Assembly (NCBI GenBank): GCA_015478725.1
Contig: JADMIG010000013.1
Coordinates: 1-64,000, forward strand
From: Chloroflexota bacterium
GTDB taxonomy: Bacteria > Chloroflexota > Limnocylindria > Limnocylindrales > CSP1-4
Direction of reading: 5' to 3'
Length of the DNA stretch: 64,000 nt
Part shown: one piece after another, positions 50,652-59,466 of the stretch
Layout: the number at the start of each line of letters is the position of its first letter
Numbering within the stretch: position 1 is the stretch's first letter
Translations under genes and position numbers: made by a program
The notes under the pieces: generated by a model
Told to the model about the DNA's origin: nothing
What the model saw: the letters and a program-made list of their open reading frames with translations, nothing else
Databases searched by the model: none

Positions 50652-51806
50652 TCAGGCCCCGGCCGCTGCGGAGGCCGCGCGGACGAGCAGCCCCGGCGAC
50701 AGGGATGCCGACCGCGGCACGCCTGCCAGCGCCAGGGCCAGGTCGTATTCCTTCACCAGCATGTCGAGGGCGAGCCCGACGCCTCGCTCGCCACCCCACG
50801 CGAGGGCCCACAGGATGGGACGACCAACCATCACCGCGCGAGCCCCCAGGGCGAGCGCCATCAGGATGTCGGTGCCGCGCCGGATGCCGCCGTCGAGGAT
50901 GACGGGGACGCGCCCGACGACCGCGTCGAGGACGCCCGGCAGGGCGTCGAGCGCGGCGATCGAGCTGTCGAGCTGGCGGCCGCCATGGTTCGAGACGCCG
51001 ACTGCGGCCGCACCGTGGTCGATCGCGGCGCGTGCGTCCACGGGATGCAGGATCCCCTTCACGATGACCGGCAGGCGCGTGTTGGCCGTCGTCCAGTCGA
51101 GATCCTCCAGGGTGTTCGCGGGCTTGATGTCGTCGTCGCCGTAGATATCGTCGCCCTTCGCATGGTCGCGCTTCGTTCCGCTACGGTGGATGTTGGCGTA
51201 CCCCACGCCCGGGGGGAGATGGAACTGGGTCCGCAGGTCCCGCTCCCGCCGACCGAGGATGGGAGCGTCGACCGTCAGGATGATCGCCTCGTAACCGGCT
51301 GCGGCCGCCCGGTCGAGCAGCTCGCGGTTGCGTCCAGGATCGCGCAGGAGATACAGCTGGAACCACGTGGGCGCGCTGGCCGCGCCCACGTCTTCGATCG
51401 TGGCGCTGGCGACCGTGGACAGGCTCATCGTGATCCCGCGAGCCGCGCAGGCGCGGGCGACGGCCACCTCCCCGTCGGGATGGGCCATCCGCTGGAGCGC
51501 CATCGGCGCCACCATGATCGGGGCGGGCCAGCGTCGGCCGAGCATCTCCACCGACGGGTCGCGTGTCTCGATGTCCACCAAGACGCGCGGAACGATGCGC
51601 CAGCGGCGGAACGCGTCCAGGTTGTCCGCCAGAGTCACTTCGTCGGCCGCCGCGCCGCCGAAGTACGCGGCGACCCCGGGATCGAGCTCGGCGAGGGCCA
51701 ACGCCTCGAACTCGGCGAGGTTGAGGGGCCCGGGCCCTCCCTCCACGGGCGCGATGCCGAGGTCCACCGGAGACCGGCCGACGGCCGGGCCGGGCCGGTC
51801 GGTCAC
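50652..51806 (-). CDS. FMN-dependent alpha-hydroxy acid oxidase
   Basis: 384 aa TIM barrel of the glycolate oxidase/lactate oxidase family. Key residues are visible: Tyr48 in AAYFGGAAADEVTL, Lys250 in PVIVKGIL, the catalytic His274 and Arg277 in VSNHGGRQLD, and FMN-phosphate residues in ILDGGIRRGTDILMAL. It oxidises a 2-hydroxy acid to the 2-oxo acid. GTGA overlap with the HisD-like gene shows tight coupling. A 2-hydroxy acid produced by that partner, or imidazole-lactate, are conceivable substrates. Confidence 0.9.
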   Translation of the reverse strand: MTDRPGPAVGRSPVDLGIAPVEGGPGPLNLAEFEALALAELDPGVAAYFGGAAADEVTLADNLDAFRRWRIVPRVLVDIETRDPSVEMLGRRWPAPIMVAPMALQRMAHPDGEVAVARACAARGITMSLSTVASATIEDVGAASAPTWFQLYLLRDPGRNRELLDRAAAAGYEAIILTVDAPILGRRERDLRTQFHLPPGVGYANIHRSGTKRDHAKGDDIYGDDDIKPANTLEDLDWTTANTRLPVIVKGILHPVDARAAIDHGAAAVGVSNHGGRQLDSSIAALDALPGVLDAVVGRVPVILDGGIRRGTDILMALALGARAVMVGRPILWALAWGGERGVGLALDMLVKEYDLALALAGVPRSASLSPGLLVRAASAAAGA

Positions 51807-53125
51807 CCCAGGCCCCGGATGCGCAGCGCTGCTGCGTGGGCGGGGAATCCCTCGTGGTCGGCGAGCGCGAGCGTCGCCGCCGCGAGCGACGCCAGTCCGG
51901 CGGCGGTGAGCCTGGCGATGGACGTGGTCGTCATGAAGGTCCGCGACGTGACGCCGCCGTTGATCCGGGCGAAGCCGCCGGTCGGCAGCGTCGCCGGCAC
52001 ACCGATCGTGAAGTTCGCGGCGCTCACCGGCGAATCCTGGCCGAGCAGCACCTCTCCCGCGTAGGTCAGTCGCGCGAGGGTCGCTTCCGGGTCTCTCGTC
52101 GCGATCTGAAGATGCTCCGGCGCGTAGATCCCGGCGAACTCGACCGCCTCGTCCATGGAGTCGAAGAGGAACGCACCACCCAGCACCGAGAGGGCCGATC
52201 GCGCGTACGACGCGCGGGGCTCAGGCAGGCGGGCGAGTTGGCCGGCGATCTCGTTGTCGACCGCCTCGACGACCGAGAGAGAGTCGGTGACAAGCAGCGC
52301 GGCCGAATCGGCGCCGTGTTCAGCCTCATTGAGCAGGTCGGCGGCGAGGCGGACGGGGTCGATCGACTCGTCGGCGATGATGAGGGACTCCGACGGCCCG
52401 CAGAGCATGTTCGTGGCGACCCCGTGGATCTGAGCCAGGACCTGGGCGGCCGTGACAGCCGGGCTGCCCGGCCCGACGATCTTCGTGACGCGTGGGATCG
52501 TGGCCGTGCCGAGCGCGACCGCGGCAACGCCGGCCGGCCCGTTCGCCCGCAGGACCCGCCGAATCCCGAGCTCCTTCGCGGTCGCGAGGACGCCAAGGTC
52601 GACCCTGTCCGTACCGGGCATCGGCGGCACGACGACCGTGATCTCTGGCACCCCAGCCACGACCGCCGGAGTGCCGATCATCACCAGGACTGACGGGTAC
52701 GAACCCTTGCCGCAGGGCACGAAGAGCCCGGCGCTGGGGATGGGCAGCATCCGCTCGCCCACCTCGACGCCGGGGCGGATCTCGCGGCGCCAGTCGGGGC
52801 TGGCCGCCAGCTGCGCCTCGTTGAACGAACGAACCGACGCAATCGCGAAGCGGATCGCATCGAGGAGTGGCGGCGAGAGCGCCGCGTGCGCCGCGTCGAT
52901 ATCGGCTTGGTCGACCAGCAGCGCATTCGGGTCGACCCGCACGCCGTCGAAGCGCTCGGTCGCGTCGGCCACGGCGGCGTCGCCGCGAGCTGCCACGTCG
53001 GCGTAGATCCGGCCGATGGATTCAAGCAGCTTGGGATCCAGGATCTGGCTCGTCGCGCGCTCGAGGATCCGGTTCCGCTCCGCGGCGTCGAGTTCCGCCC
53101 AACGGCGCAGGGTGAGCACCCTCAT
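51803..53125 (-). CDS. Histidinol dehydrogenase-like enzyme with altered zinc site
   Basis: 440 aa, full HisD length. GKGSYPSVLVMIGTPAVVAG and GPSESLIIADE are HisD family segments. Glu337-His338 in APEHLQ, the catalytic acid-base pair, is kept, and His430 near the C-terminus is kept. Two zinc ligands of true HisD are changed: Gln to Glu267 (NEAEHG) and Asp to Asn371 (SAANFTIG). This pattern recalls HisD relatives that oxidise other alcohols, such as sulfopropanediol dehydrogenase HpsN. It likely performs a two-step NAD oxidation of an alcohol to an acid. It overlaps its neighbours on both sides by four bases. Confidence 0.88.
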   Translation of the reverse strand: MRVLTLRRWAELDAAERNRILERATSQILDPKLLESIGRIYADVAARGDAAVADATERFDGVRVDPNALLVDQADIDAAHAALSPPLLDAIRFAIASVRSFNEAQLAASPDWRREIRPGVEVGERMLPIPSAGLFVPCGKGSYPSVLVMIGTPAVVAGVPEITVVVPPMPGTDRVDLGVLATAKELGIRRVLRANGPAGVAAVALGTATIPRVTKIVGPGSPAVTAAQVLAQIHGVATNMLCGPSESLIIADESIDPVRLAADLLNEAEHGADSAALLVTDSLSVVEAVDNEIAGQLARLPEPRASYARSALSVLGGAFLFDSMDEAVEFAGIYAPEHLQIATRDPEATLARLTYAGEVLLGQDSPVSAANFTIGVPATLPTGGFARINGGVTSRTFMTTTSIARLTAAGLASLAAATLALADHEGFPAHAAALRIRGLG

Positions 53126-53919
53126 GCAGTCCTCCCGCCATCGACGACGATGGCTGATCCGGTGACGTAGGACGCTTCATCGGAGACGAGAAATGCGATG
53201 ACTGCCGCGATCTCGTCGGGGTCCGCGACTCGCCCCAACGGTATCCCCCTGGTGATCGTGGCCATCGTGGCCGGGTCAGCCAGGTACCCCGCGGTCATCG
53301 GGGTACGAACATACCCCGGGCACACCGCGTTGACGCGGATCCGGCGGTCGGCGAGGTCGCGGGCCATCGAACGGGCGAGCAGCACGGCGCCACCCTTCGA
53401 GGCGTTGTAGTCGGCGAAGCCGACCTCGGCTACGAGGCCGTTCACGGACGCGACCAGAACTATCGCTCCGCCACCGCCATCGGCCGCCATCCGCCGACCC
53501 CCGGCCTGCGCGGCGACGAACAGGCCACGCACGTTGATGTCGAGCACGTGCATGAAGGCAGACGGGTCGAGGTCCAGGACGTCGCGGCCCTCGCCGTCGA
53601 TGCCGGCCGCCGCAACGAGCACGTCGAGTCGCGATCCGAACCGGGCGGCCTCGGCGACAGCGGCTGCCATCGCCTCAGCGTCGGTGACGTCCGCAGCCCT
53701 GCCCGTGACTGTGACGCCGGGAACGGCTGCGCGAATCTCGTCGAGAGCGCCGTCGAGGCGGTGCCGGTCGCGGCCGACCACGAAGACGCTCGCACCTTCC
53801 CTGGCCAATCGCGTGGCGGCAGCCAAGCCGATTCCGCTGGTGCCGCCGGTGACCAAGGCCGTCCGGCCGGTCATCCGCCGCATGATCAAGGAGCCCTGAT
53901 TCGGGGCCGGTTCCGTCAC
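53122..53919 (-). CDS. Short-chain dehydrogenase/reductase
   Basis: 265 aa. TGGTSGIG near 24-31 binds NAD(P), NVRG gives the structural Asn, and Ser158, Tyr171 (YNASK) and Lys175 form the catalytic set. VCPGYVRTPMTAGY and the C-terminal YVTGSAIVVDGG are typical of the classical group. It oxidises a secondary alcohol or reduces a ketone. Starts and stops overlap both neighbours (GTGA with the lyase, ATGA with the HisD-like gene), so the product is made in step with them. Confidence 0.9.
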   Translation of the reverse strand: MTEPAPNQGSLIMRRMTGRTALVTGGTSGIGLAAATRLAREGASVFVVGRDRHRLDGALDEIRAAVPGVTVTGRAADVTDAEAMAAAVAEAARFGSRLDVLVAAAGIDGEGRDVLDLDPSAFMHVLDINVRGLFVAAQAGGRRMAADGGGGAIVLVASVNGLVAEVGFADYNASKGGAVLLARSMARDLADRRIRVNAVCPGYVRTPMTAGYLADPATMATITRGIPLGRVADPDEIAAVIAFLVSDEASYVTGSAIVVDGGRTA

Positions 53920-55439
53920 GCGAGCGGCCCCACCGCCGCCTCGACGTCACGCAGGATCTCACCGGAGCGGACGAGCTCCGCGATCGCCGTGTGGTCGACA
54001 TGCAGCGGGCGGTCTTCGTCAAGATGAGCAACCTGGCGGCGGATGGCCCAGCGGGCGGCCTCGACACCGGCGCCGAACGTGAAGTTCCGGAAGTCGAGGG
54101 CCTGCGCGGCAGCCATCATCTCGATCCCGATGACGCCGTAGGCGTTGGCGAGGATTTGGCCGGTCTTGATCGCGGTATTCATGCCCATCGAGACGAAGTC
54201 CTCCTGGTCCGCAGCGGCCGGGATCGAGAGGATCGAGGCGGGCGCGGAGAGGATGCGCTGCTCGGTGATGAGCGTGTCGGCCGTGTACTGGCTGAGCATC
54301 ATCCCCGAGAACATCCCGGCACCCTTGGTCAGGAATGCGGGCAGCCCCATGCTGAGGGCCGGGTTCGTGAGCCGGTTGAGCCGGCGCTCGGAGAGGACGC
54401 AGACCATCGTCACGGCCGCGCCCACCATGTCCATGGGCAGGCTGACCGGTGTCCCTTGGAAGTTCGCGCCGGTGAGCGTGAGCCGTTCCTCGGGCAGGAA
54501 GATCGGGTTGTCGCCGACGCCGTTGAGCTCGATCTCCACTTGGCGGCAGGCAAAGGCGACGACATCGTGGGCGGCGCCGATCACCTGCGGCGACGAACGC
54601 ATCGAGTACGCGTCCTGGACCTTCGTCTTCACCTTGTCGGTCACCAGGTCGCTGCCGGCGATGCAGGCCATGATCGAACGAGCGCTCCGGATCGCGCCCG
54701 GGAAGCCGCGCAGCTCGTGGAGGCGCGGGTCATAGGGCTTGAGGTTGGCGAGCAGTGCTTCCAGCGTCATCGCAGCGGCGATCTCAGCCTGGCGCAGGAG
54801 CCGGTCGATGTCGTACAGCTCGATCGCGCTCATCGCGGTGAGCAGGTTCGAGCCGTTGATCGTGGCCAAGCCGTCGCGCGCCGCGAGGCCCGGGATCGGG
54901 ATCCCCGCCCGTTCCATCGCCACGCGTCCGGGCAGCCGCTCGCCCCGGTGGTAGGCCTCGCCCTCGCCCATGAGCAGAAGCGCCACCTGGGCCATCGGAG
55001 CAAGGTCGCCGGACGCACCGACGGAGCCCTTCTGGCAGACGACCGGGGTGACGTCGCGGTTGAGCATATCGAGGAGCGTCAGCGGGATCTCCAGACGAGG
55101 GCCGGAATTGCCGTGAGCATGGACGTTGACCCTGCCGGCGATCGCGGCCCGGACGGACTCGATCGAGGCGGGCTCGCCGATCCCTGCGGCGTGGTTGTAA
55201 ATGAGATAGCGCTGGAACTGCTCGACCTGTTGGTCCGTCAGGACCACCTCGGAGAACTCGCCGATCCCAGTGTTCACCCCGTACATGGTCTCGTGCGCGG
55301 CGAGCTTCTCCTCGAGCATCGTCCGGCAGGCGCGAATCCGTTTGATTGCCGCCGGATCGAGCGTCGCCGGTTCCCCGTCGCGGGCGATCCGGACGAGCTT
55401 CTCGATTGTGAGCGAGGAGCCATCAAGGACGATGGACAT
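53916..55439 (-). CDS. Second histidine ammonia-lyase homologue (MIO enzyme)
   Basis: 507 aa, normal HAL length. Ala142-Ser143-Gly144 (GSVGASGDLAPMAQ) forms the MIO group; Tyr53 is in MYGVNTGIGEF; DQEDFVSMG keeps the glutamate of HutH. The substrate-selecting pair is Asn82-His83 (IYNHAAGIG) where HutH has Ser-His, and GNFHG is replaced by ANFQG. It should remove ammonia from histidine or a close analogue. ATG 55439 is chosen over an upstream frame that would run into the regulatory region. It is the first gene of its part of the operon and faces the IclR gene. Confidence 0.88.
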   Translation of the reverse strand: MSIVLDGSSLTIEKLVRIARDGEPATLDPAAIKRIRACRTMLEEKLAAHETMYGVNTGIGEFSEVVLTDQQVEQFQRYLIYNHAAGIGEPASIESVRAAIAGRVNVHAHGNSGPRLEIPLTLLDMLNRDVTPVVCQKGSVGASGDLAPMAQVALLLMGEGEAYHRGERLPGRVAMERAGIPIPGLAARDGLATINGSNLLTAMSAIELYDIDRLLRQAEIAAAMTLEALLANLKPYDPRLHELRGFPGAIRSARSIMACIAGSDLVTDKVKTKVQDAYSMRSSPQVIGAAHDVVAFACRQVEIELNGVGDNPIFLPEERLTLTGANFQGTPVSLPMDMVGAAVTMVCVLSERRLNRLTNPALSMGLPAFLTKGAGMFSGMMLSQYTADTLITEQRILSAPASILSIPAAADQEDFVSMGMNTAIKTGQILANAYGVIGIEMMAAAQALDFRNFTFGAGVEAARWAIRRQVAHLDEDRPLHVDHTAIAELVRSGEILRDVEAAVGPLA

Positions 55440-55618
55440 CGGCAGCTTCCCTGGTGCGTCGGGCCGGGTTTTGGACGACACTGCTTGGGCACCGCCGGTG
55501 CGTGCGCGGCAGGTTCTCCGAACTGTCCAAGATGCTGGACTCAGCGGCATTCATGCGAGCAGCCTACGACGCCCTTCCGTACAAGAACAAGGGCGACGTG
55601 CCGAACTTCCGTCTAGTA

Positions 55619-55652
55619 TTGAAGACAGAGGCCATATCCGCCGGTTCTTCAA
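55619..55652. promoter_or_regulatory. Candidate IclR operator
   Basis: TTGAAGA (55619-55625) and TCTTCAA (55646-55652) form a perfect inverted repeat with a 20-base spacer, two helical turns between centres, in the divergent region between the lyase and the IclR gene. The wide spacing would suit a regulator with two DNA-binding domains per chain. Confidence 0.5.
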
Positions 55653-55673
55653 AACGCGCCTGCTGGAGGCGAT

Positions 55674-56639
55674 ATGGTGGACAGACAAACGCCCGTGCTC
55701 GGCGCCTCGAGGTCGGCCGACCGCGCACTGCGAGTCCTCGATCTCCTGGAACGCCGCAGCTACGGGCTGCCCACCATGGTCGTCGCGCGCGAGTGCGACA
55801 TACCGAAGTCGAGCGCTCACCAACTCCTGAACACGATGCGCGACCGTGGCTTCGTGAAATACGATCACACGGGGCGGACGTGGGCCGTCGGCGATCGGGC
55901 CCGTGAGATCGGCGCCGAGGTCCCGACGATCCCGACGGCTCTCCAGATCCTCGAGTCATTCGACCGGCAGGTCGTACGCCAGACCGCAGCATCGGTGGCC
56001 CAGAGCACCGGCCTGGATCTGGAACGGGTGCAGCGCACCCTCTCGGTCCTGGAAGCCGAAGGCCTTGTCGCGGTGGCCCCGGGGGGGCTCTACTCGCTGG
56101 GACTTCGTACAGTTCGGCTCGCCGCGCGGATCGAGCCGATCGAGCTTCTCCGGACGATCGCACTCCCCCTGCTCAGCGAACTCCGCGATCTAACTGGAGA
56201 AACGGCGAACCTCCTCGTCCAGGACGGGACCCAGTCCGTCTTCCTCGACCAGGTAGAGAGCCCTCGAGCGCTACGCCACAGCGGCTGGGCCGGACGGACG
56301 GTACCTCTCATCGGAACGGCAGGTGGAGCAGCTCTGTCCGGTCTTGGTGGGGCGCAAGTCGCGGCGGACGCGGTGGAGGCCGGGATCACCGCCGTTGCCT
56401 GTCGGATCTCGTGGTCGGGCCACCCGCCCGCTGCCGTTAGCATCACGGCCCCATCGTTCCGGTTGGTTGGGTCGGACCTCAAGGTAGCGATGCACCACGT
56501 TGAGGTGACGGCGGCGCGGATCGGGGCCGAGCTGACTGCGCAGCTGGCGAGTTCCCGATCGCGCGCGGCTGTGGTCGGATCCGCGCCGGAGCCGACCGGG
56601 ACCGGCGAGATGCATCGTTCGACGGACAATCGCCGATGA
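55674..56639 (+). CDS. IclR-type regulator with two winged-helix domains
   Basis: 321 aa, about 60 longer than usual. Residues 10-80 form an IclR winged helix (ADRALRVLDLLERRSYGLPT and SSAHQLLNTMRDRGFVKYD). A second one follows at 84-150 (IPTALQILESFDRQVVRQTA and VQRTLSVLEAEGLVAV). The ligand-binding domain starts near 155, with PLLSELRDLTGETANLLVQD, but is short at its C-end. It is the only plus-strand gene of the island and diverges from the lyase gene, the usual place for a local regulator. GGAGG lies four bases before the ATG. Confidence 0.88.
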   Translation: MVDRQTPVLGASRSADRALRVLDLLERRSYGLPTMVVARECDIPKSSAHQLLNTMRDRGFVKYDHTGRTWAVGDRAREIGAEVPTIPTALQILESFDRQVVRQTAASVAQSTGLDLERVQRTLSVLEAEGLVAVAPGGLYSLGLRTVRLAARIEPIELLRTIALPLLSELRDLTGETANLLVQDGTQSVFLDQVESPRALRHSGWAGRTVPLIGTAGGAALSGLGGAQVAADAVEAGITAVACRISWSGHPPAAVSITAPSFRLVGSDLKVAMHHVEVTAARIGAELTAQLASSRSRAAVVGSAPEPTGTGEMHRSTDNRR

Positions 56640-56667
56640 CAGTTCTGGTCAACGACGTTTCCGGCAA

Positions 56668-57663
56668 TCAGGCCCAGGGTGCCACCGCAAGCTTGAGGTG
56701 CTCTTGGTGTCCATCGGCGGCCGCGGCGACCAGCGCCGGAAGCTCCTCCAGACCAACAGTGCGGTCCACGACGGGCGCGAAGCGGCCCGTCTGGATGCGG
56801 AGCAACTCCAGCGTCTCGGGCATCTCGTCGGCGAAGACGTGAGCGCCGGTGATGACGATCTCGCGTGCGATGATCACGTTCGTGTCGAGTTCCTCTGGGT
56901 AGTGGTGGAGCGCGATGGCGGCGACGGTTCCGCCCGGCCGCACCATGAGGGCGGCCGTTGAGATCGACCCGCCGGAACCCGCGCAGTCGAAGCAGGCGTC
57001 GAACCCATCAGCGCCGGCAGGCAAGGCGCCCGGGGCGACGACCGACCGACCGGTGATCCTGCGCGCGACCTGCGCCCGCCCGCGATTCGGCTCCACAAGC
57101 AGGACCTCAATCGCCTCAGGGATTACGAGGGCCTGGAGCACGCCGATTGGACCGGCGCCGAGGATGGCAACGCGCGCAACGTCACGCGCGACAGCGCGCA
57201 GGCGGGACCAAGCGTGCAGCGCCACCGCGGTTGGTTCGGCGAGGACGGCCACCTCGAACGGCAGACCGTCTGGAATCGTCCAGACGTGATCGCCGGGCAC
57301 GACCACCGATTGGGCGAACCCACCGTCGCAGACCTCGCCCAGGAAACCGAGCTGTGGGCAGCGCTGGAGTTGTCCCTCGAGGCATCGGGCGCAGATGTGG
57401 CATGGGACCCGCGAGTCCAGCACGACCCGGCGCGAGGCAAGGTACTCGCAGCCCTCCCCGACCTTCTCGACGACTCCCGCCACTTCGTGACCTGGCACCA
57501 CGGGGAAGCGGGTCACGAACTCGCCCGTCCTCCAGACGTGCACGTCCGACCCGCACAGGCCGGCCCGGGCAACGCGCACCCGTACCTCGCCGAAGCCTGG
57601 ATTCGGGTCCGGCAGCTCGCGCACGCGGAGGTCCCGAGGTCCGGCGAGGACGGCTCCGATCAT
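56668..57663 (-). CDS. Zinc-dependent medium-chain dehydrogenase
   Basis: 331 aa. The catalytic zinc residues are Cys37 (GLCGSD), His59-Glu60 (PGHE) and Glu142 (LAEPTAVA); the structural zinc cysteines are 88, 91, 94 and 102. GAGPIGVLQ is the NAD loop. Closest by feel are sorbitol, threonine and galactitol dehydrogenases, which oxidise a secondary alcohol of a polyol. In an island with dehydratase and aminotransferase relatives it could oxidise a side-chain hydroxyl. Its ATG lies 31 bases after the HisC-like stop. Confidence 0.88.
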   Translation of the reverse strand: MIGAVLAGPRDLRVRELPDPNPGFGEVRVRVARAGLCGSDVHVWRTGEFVTRFPVVPGHEVAGVVEKVGEGCEYLASRRVVLDSRVPCHICARCLEGQLQRCPQLGFLGEVCDGGFAQSVVVPGDHVWTIPDGLPFEVAVLAEPTAVALHAWSRLRAVARDVARVAILGAGPIGVLQALVIPEAIEVLLVEPNRGRAQVARRITGRSVVAPGALPAGADGFDACFDCAGSGGSISTAALMVRPGGTVAAIALHHYPEELDTNVIIAREIVITGAHVFADEMPETLELLRIQTGRFAPVVDRTVGLEELPALVAAAADGHQEHLKLAVAPWA

Positions 57664-57694
57664 CGTCGGTGTCGGTCCATCGTTCGCCGCACCC

Positions 57695-58762
57695 TCATCG
57701 TGCCCGAACGGTCCGCTCGATAACCCCGACGACCCGCCGCATGTCGTCCGGCCGCCCCAGGCTCACCCGTGCCCATCCGGGCACGCCGAGGGTCGCGCCC
57801 GGCCGAACAGTGATGCCCTCCGCGAGGAGCGCCACCGGCCAGCTGTCGCGATCCTCGACTAGGAGGAAGTTCGCCTGCGACGGCACGTAGCCGAGCTCGA
57901 CACGGTCACACGCGTCGACGAGGACCGACATCGCGACTGCCGTCTCACGAACCGTCATCTCGACGTGGGCCGCGTCTTCCAGCGCGGCAGCCGCTGCGGC
58001 CAGCGATATCGCGGTGACATTGAATGGTGGGCGGATCCGCTCAACCGGCTCCAGCACGGCCGCTGAGGCGATCGCGTACCCGACGCGGAGGCCAGCCAAG
58101 CCGTAGGCTTTTGAGAAGGTTCGGGTGACGACGAGGCTCGGGTGCCGGTCGAGAAGGTCGACGGCGGTCAGGCGGATCGCCGGGTCCATGAACTCGTAGT
58201 AAGCCTCGTCGACGACGACCATGCAGTCGGACGGAACGCGCTCGACGAAGGCTCGCAGGTCGTCCGGCCGGACGGCGGTCCCGGTCGGGTTGTGCGGGTT
58301 CGCCACGAAGACGCAGCCCTGCGCCACGGCCGCCGCCGCCATCGCCTCCAGGTCGTGTGTATGGTCGCGGAGTGGCACGAGCACGATCTCGGCACCCATC
58401 GATCGCGCCGCGACCGCATGGATGCCGTATGGCGGCGCGGCCATCACGGCGCGTCGCCCGGGCTCCAGGTATGCCCGGGTCAGCAGGTAGAAGGTTTCGT
58501 CGCTGCCGGTGCCGAGCAGGATCTGGTCTGGCGCGACGCCGTGTCGCTCGGCGAGCCGCGCTCGCAGCAAACTCGACCCCCCGTCGGGGTAGCGCTCGGC
58601 GCTTTCGAGCGCAGTTCGAGCCGCCTCGACGGCCCGCGGCGAAGGACCAAACGGGTTCTCGTTCGAGGCGAGCTTGAGGGCGCGATCCGCGGACGCAGCT
58701 GGCGCGGCGCCCGGCACATACGGGACGATCGCGTCGAGGGCGGCGCGTGGCTTGATCGGCAC
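57695..58762 (-). CDS. HisC-like PLP aminotransferase
   Basis: 355 aa, the length of histidinol-phosphate aminotransferase. LKLASNENPFGPSPRAVEA opens the fold; ANPHNPTGT, VVDEAYYEF (Asp185) and the Schiff-base Lys218 in RTFSKAYGLAGLRVGY are all present. GTG 58762 is chosen because AGGGG lies ten bases upstream and the HisC consensus starts here; an ATG at 58852 would overlap the HisB-like gene. It should transfer an amino group between an imidazole-acetol-like ketone or aromatic keto acid and glutamate. Confidence 0.88.
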   Translation of the reverse strand: MPIKPRAALDAIVPYVPGAAPAASADRALKLASNENPFGPSPRAVEAARTALESAERYPDGGSSLLRARLAERHGVAPDQILLGTGSDETFYLLTRAYLEPGRRAVMAAPPYGIHAVAARSMGAEIVLVPLRDHTHDLEAMAAAAVAQGCVFVANPHNPTGTAVRPDDLRAFVERVPSDCMVVVDEAYYEFMDPAIRLTAVDLLDRHPSLVVTRTFSKAYGLAGLRVGYAIASAAVLEPVERIRPPFNVTAISLAAAAAALEDAAHVEMTVRETAVAMSVLVDACDRVELGYVPSQANFLLVEDRDSWPVALLAEGITVRPGATLGVPGWARVSLGRPDDMRRVVGVIERTVRAR

Positions 58763-58806
58763 CTGTTGAGTCCCCTGGAACGTCGAGAGCAGGATGGGTC
58801 GCCTGA

Positions 58807-59451
58807 TCAGTCGAGGGTCCCCTTGACTCCGACGGTCAGACCGGCTCGCCATGGAAGAGGCGCGAAACAGCCGCGGAGTGCGACCGCGAACGCCCGTGCA
58901 GCGGCCTCCCAGGAGTGGTGCGGATCACGGCCTTCGATAACCCGCAACCGGAGCGTGCAGCGAGCTCCCTGGGCGAACCCCTCATAGAACGCGACCATGT
59001 CGGCGCCGGTCGTGTCCTCGACCTGCTCCACGCGTGAGCCCTCCGCCTTGCGGTCGATGAAGTGCATCGACCGACCCTCGAACGAGAGCGCACAGAACGC
59101 AAGCGCCTCGTCCATCGCCATCCATGCCCCAGAAGCTCCTTCGACCCCGTCGTCGATGGCGCGCGTGATCAGGGCGCCGATCCCGAGCCCGAGCGCCATC
59201 CCGATGTCCTCGCAGACGACGTGCCGCAGGGCGAACGTCTTCGCCGCGAAGCGGACGTTCAGGTTGAGCCCGCCATGCCAGGCGATCATCTCCAGCATAT
59301 GGTTGAAGAAGGCGATCCCGGTGTCCAGCGACGGCTCCTGGCGCGGCCCGAGCCCCACGTCCAGGCGGACGTCCGCCTCACGGGTTGTCCGCGCCACGAC
59401 CGCGTGGCCGTCCCTGATCTCGACCTGCATTCCACGGTAGCTCTCGGGCAT
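58807..59451 (-). CDS. HisB-like (imidazoleglycerol-phosphate dehydratase family) protein with changed active site
   Basis: 214 aa, the size of stand-alone IGPD. Family marks: RTTREADV, DTGIAFFNHMLEMIAWHG, ED after the first metal motif, MDEALA, HHSWEAA near 178-184 and VKGTLD at the end. Metal ligands His51, His77, Glu81, His178, His179 and Glu182 remain, but the second His of the first HHxxE is Val78 and the His in TLH is Arg168. Phosphate contacts also fail: the Arg before MDE is Ala and PSxKG is VGVKG. It is likely a dehydratase or isomerase on an unphosphorylated or different substrate. GGAGGG precedes the ATG. Confidence 0.85.
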   Translation of the reverse strand: MPESYRGMQVEIRDGHAVVARTTREADVRLDVGLGPRQEPSLDTGIAFFNHMLEMIAWHGGLNLNVRFAAKTFALRHVVCEDIGMALGLGIGALITRAIDDGVEGASGAWMAMDEALAFCALSFEGRSMHFIDRKAEGSRVEQVEDTTGADMVAFYEGFAQGARCTLRLRVIEGRDPHHSWEAAARAFAVALRGCFAPLPWRAGLTVGVKGTLD

Positions 59452-59466
59452 GGGACCCTCCAGAAG

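Noticed and set aside
55440-55550. N-terminal extension of the island lyase to 55550
   Set aside because: The extra 37 residues are unlike any MIO lyase and the family consensus starts at the ATG 55439.
57695-58852. HisC-like start at ATG 58852
   Set aside because: It would overlap the HisB-like gene by 46 bases and add 30 unconserved residues; GTG 58762 fits family length and has a ribosome site.
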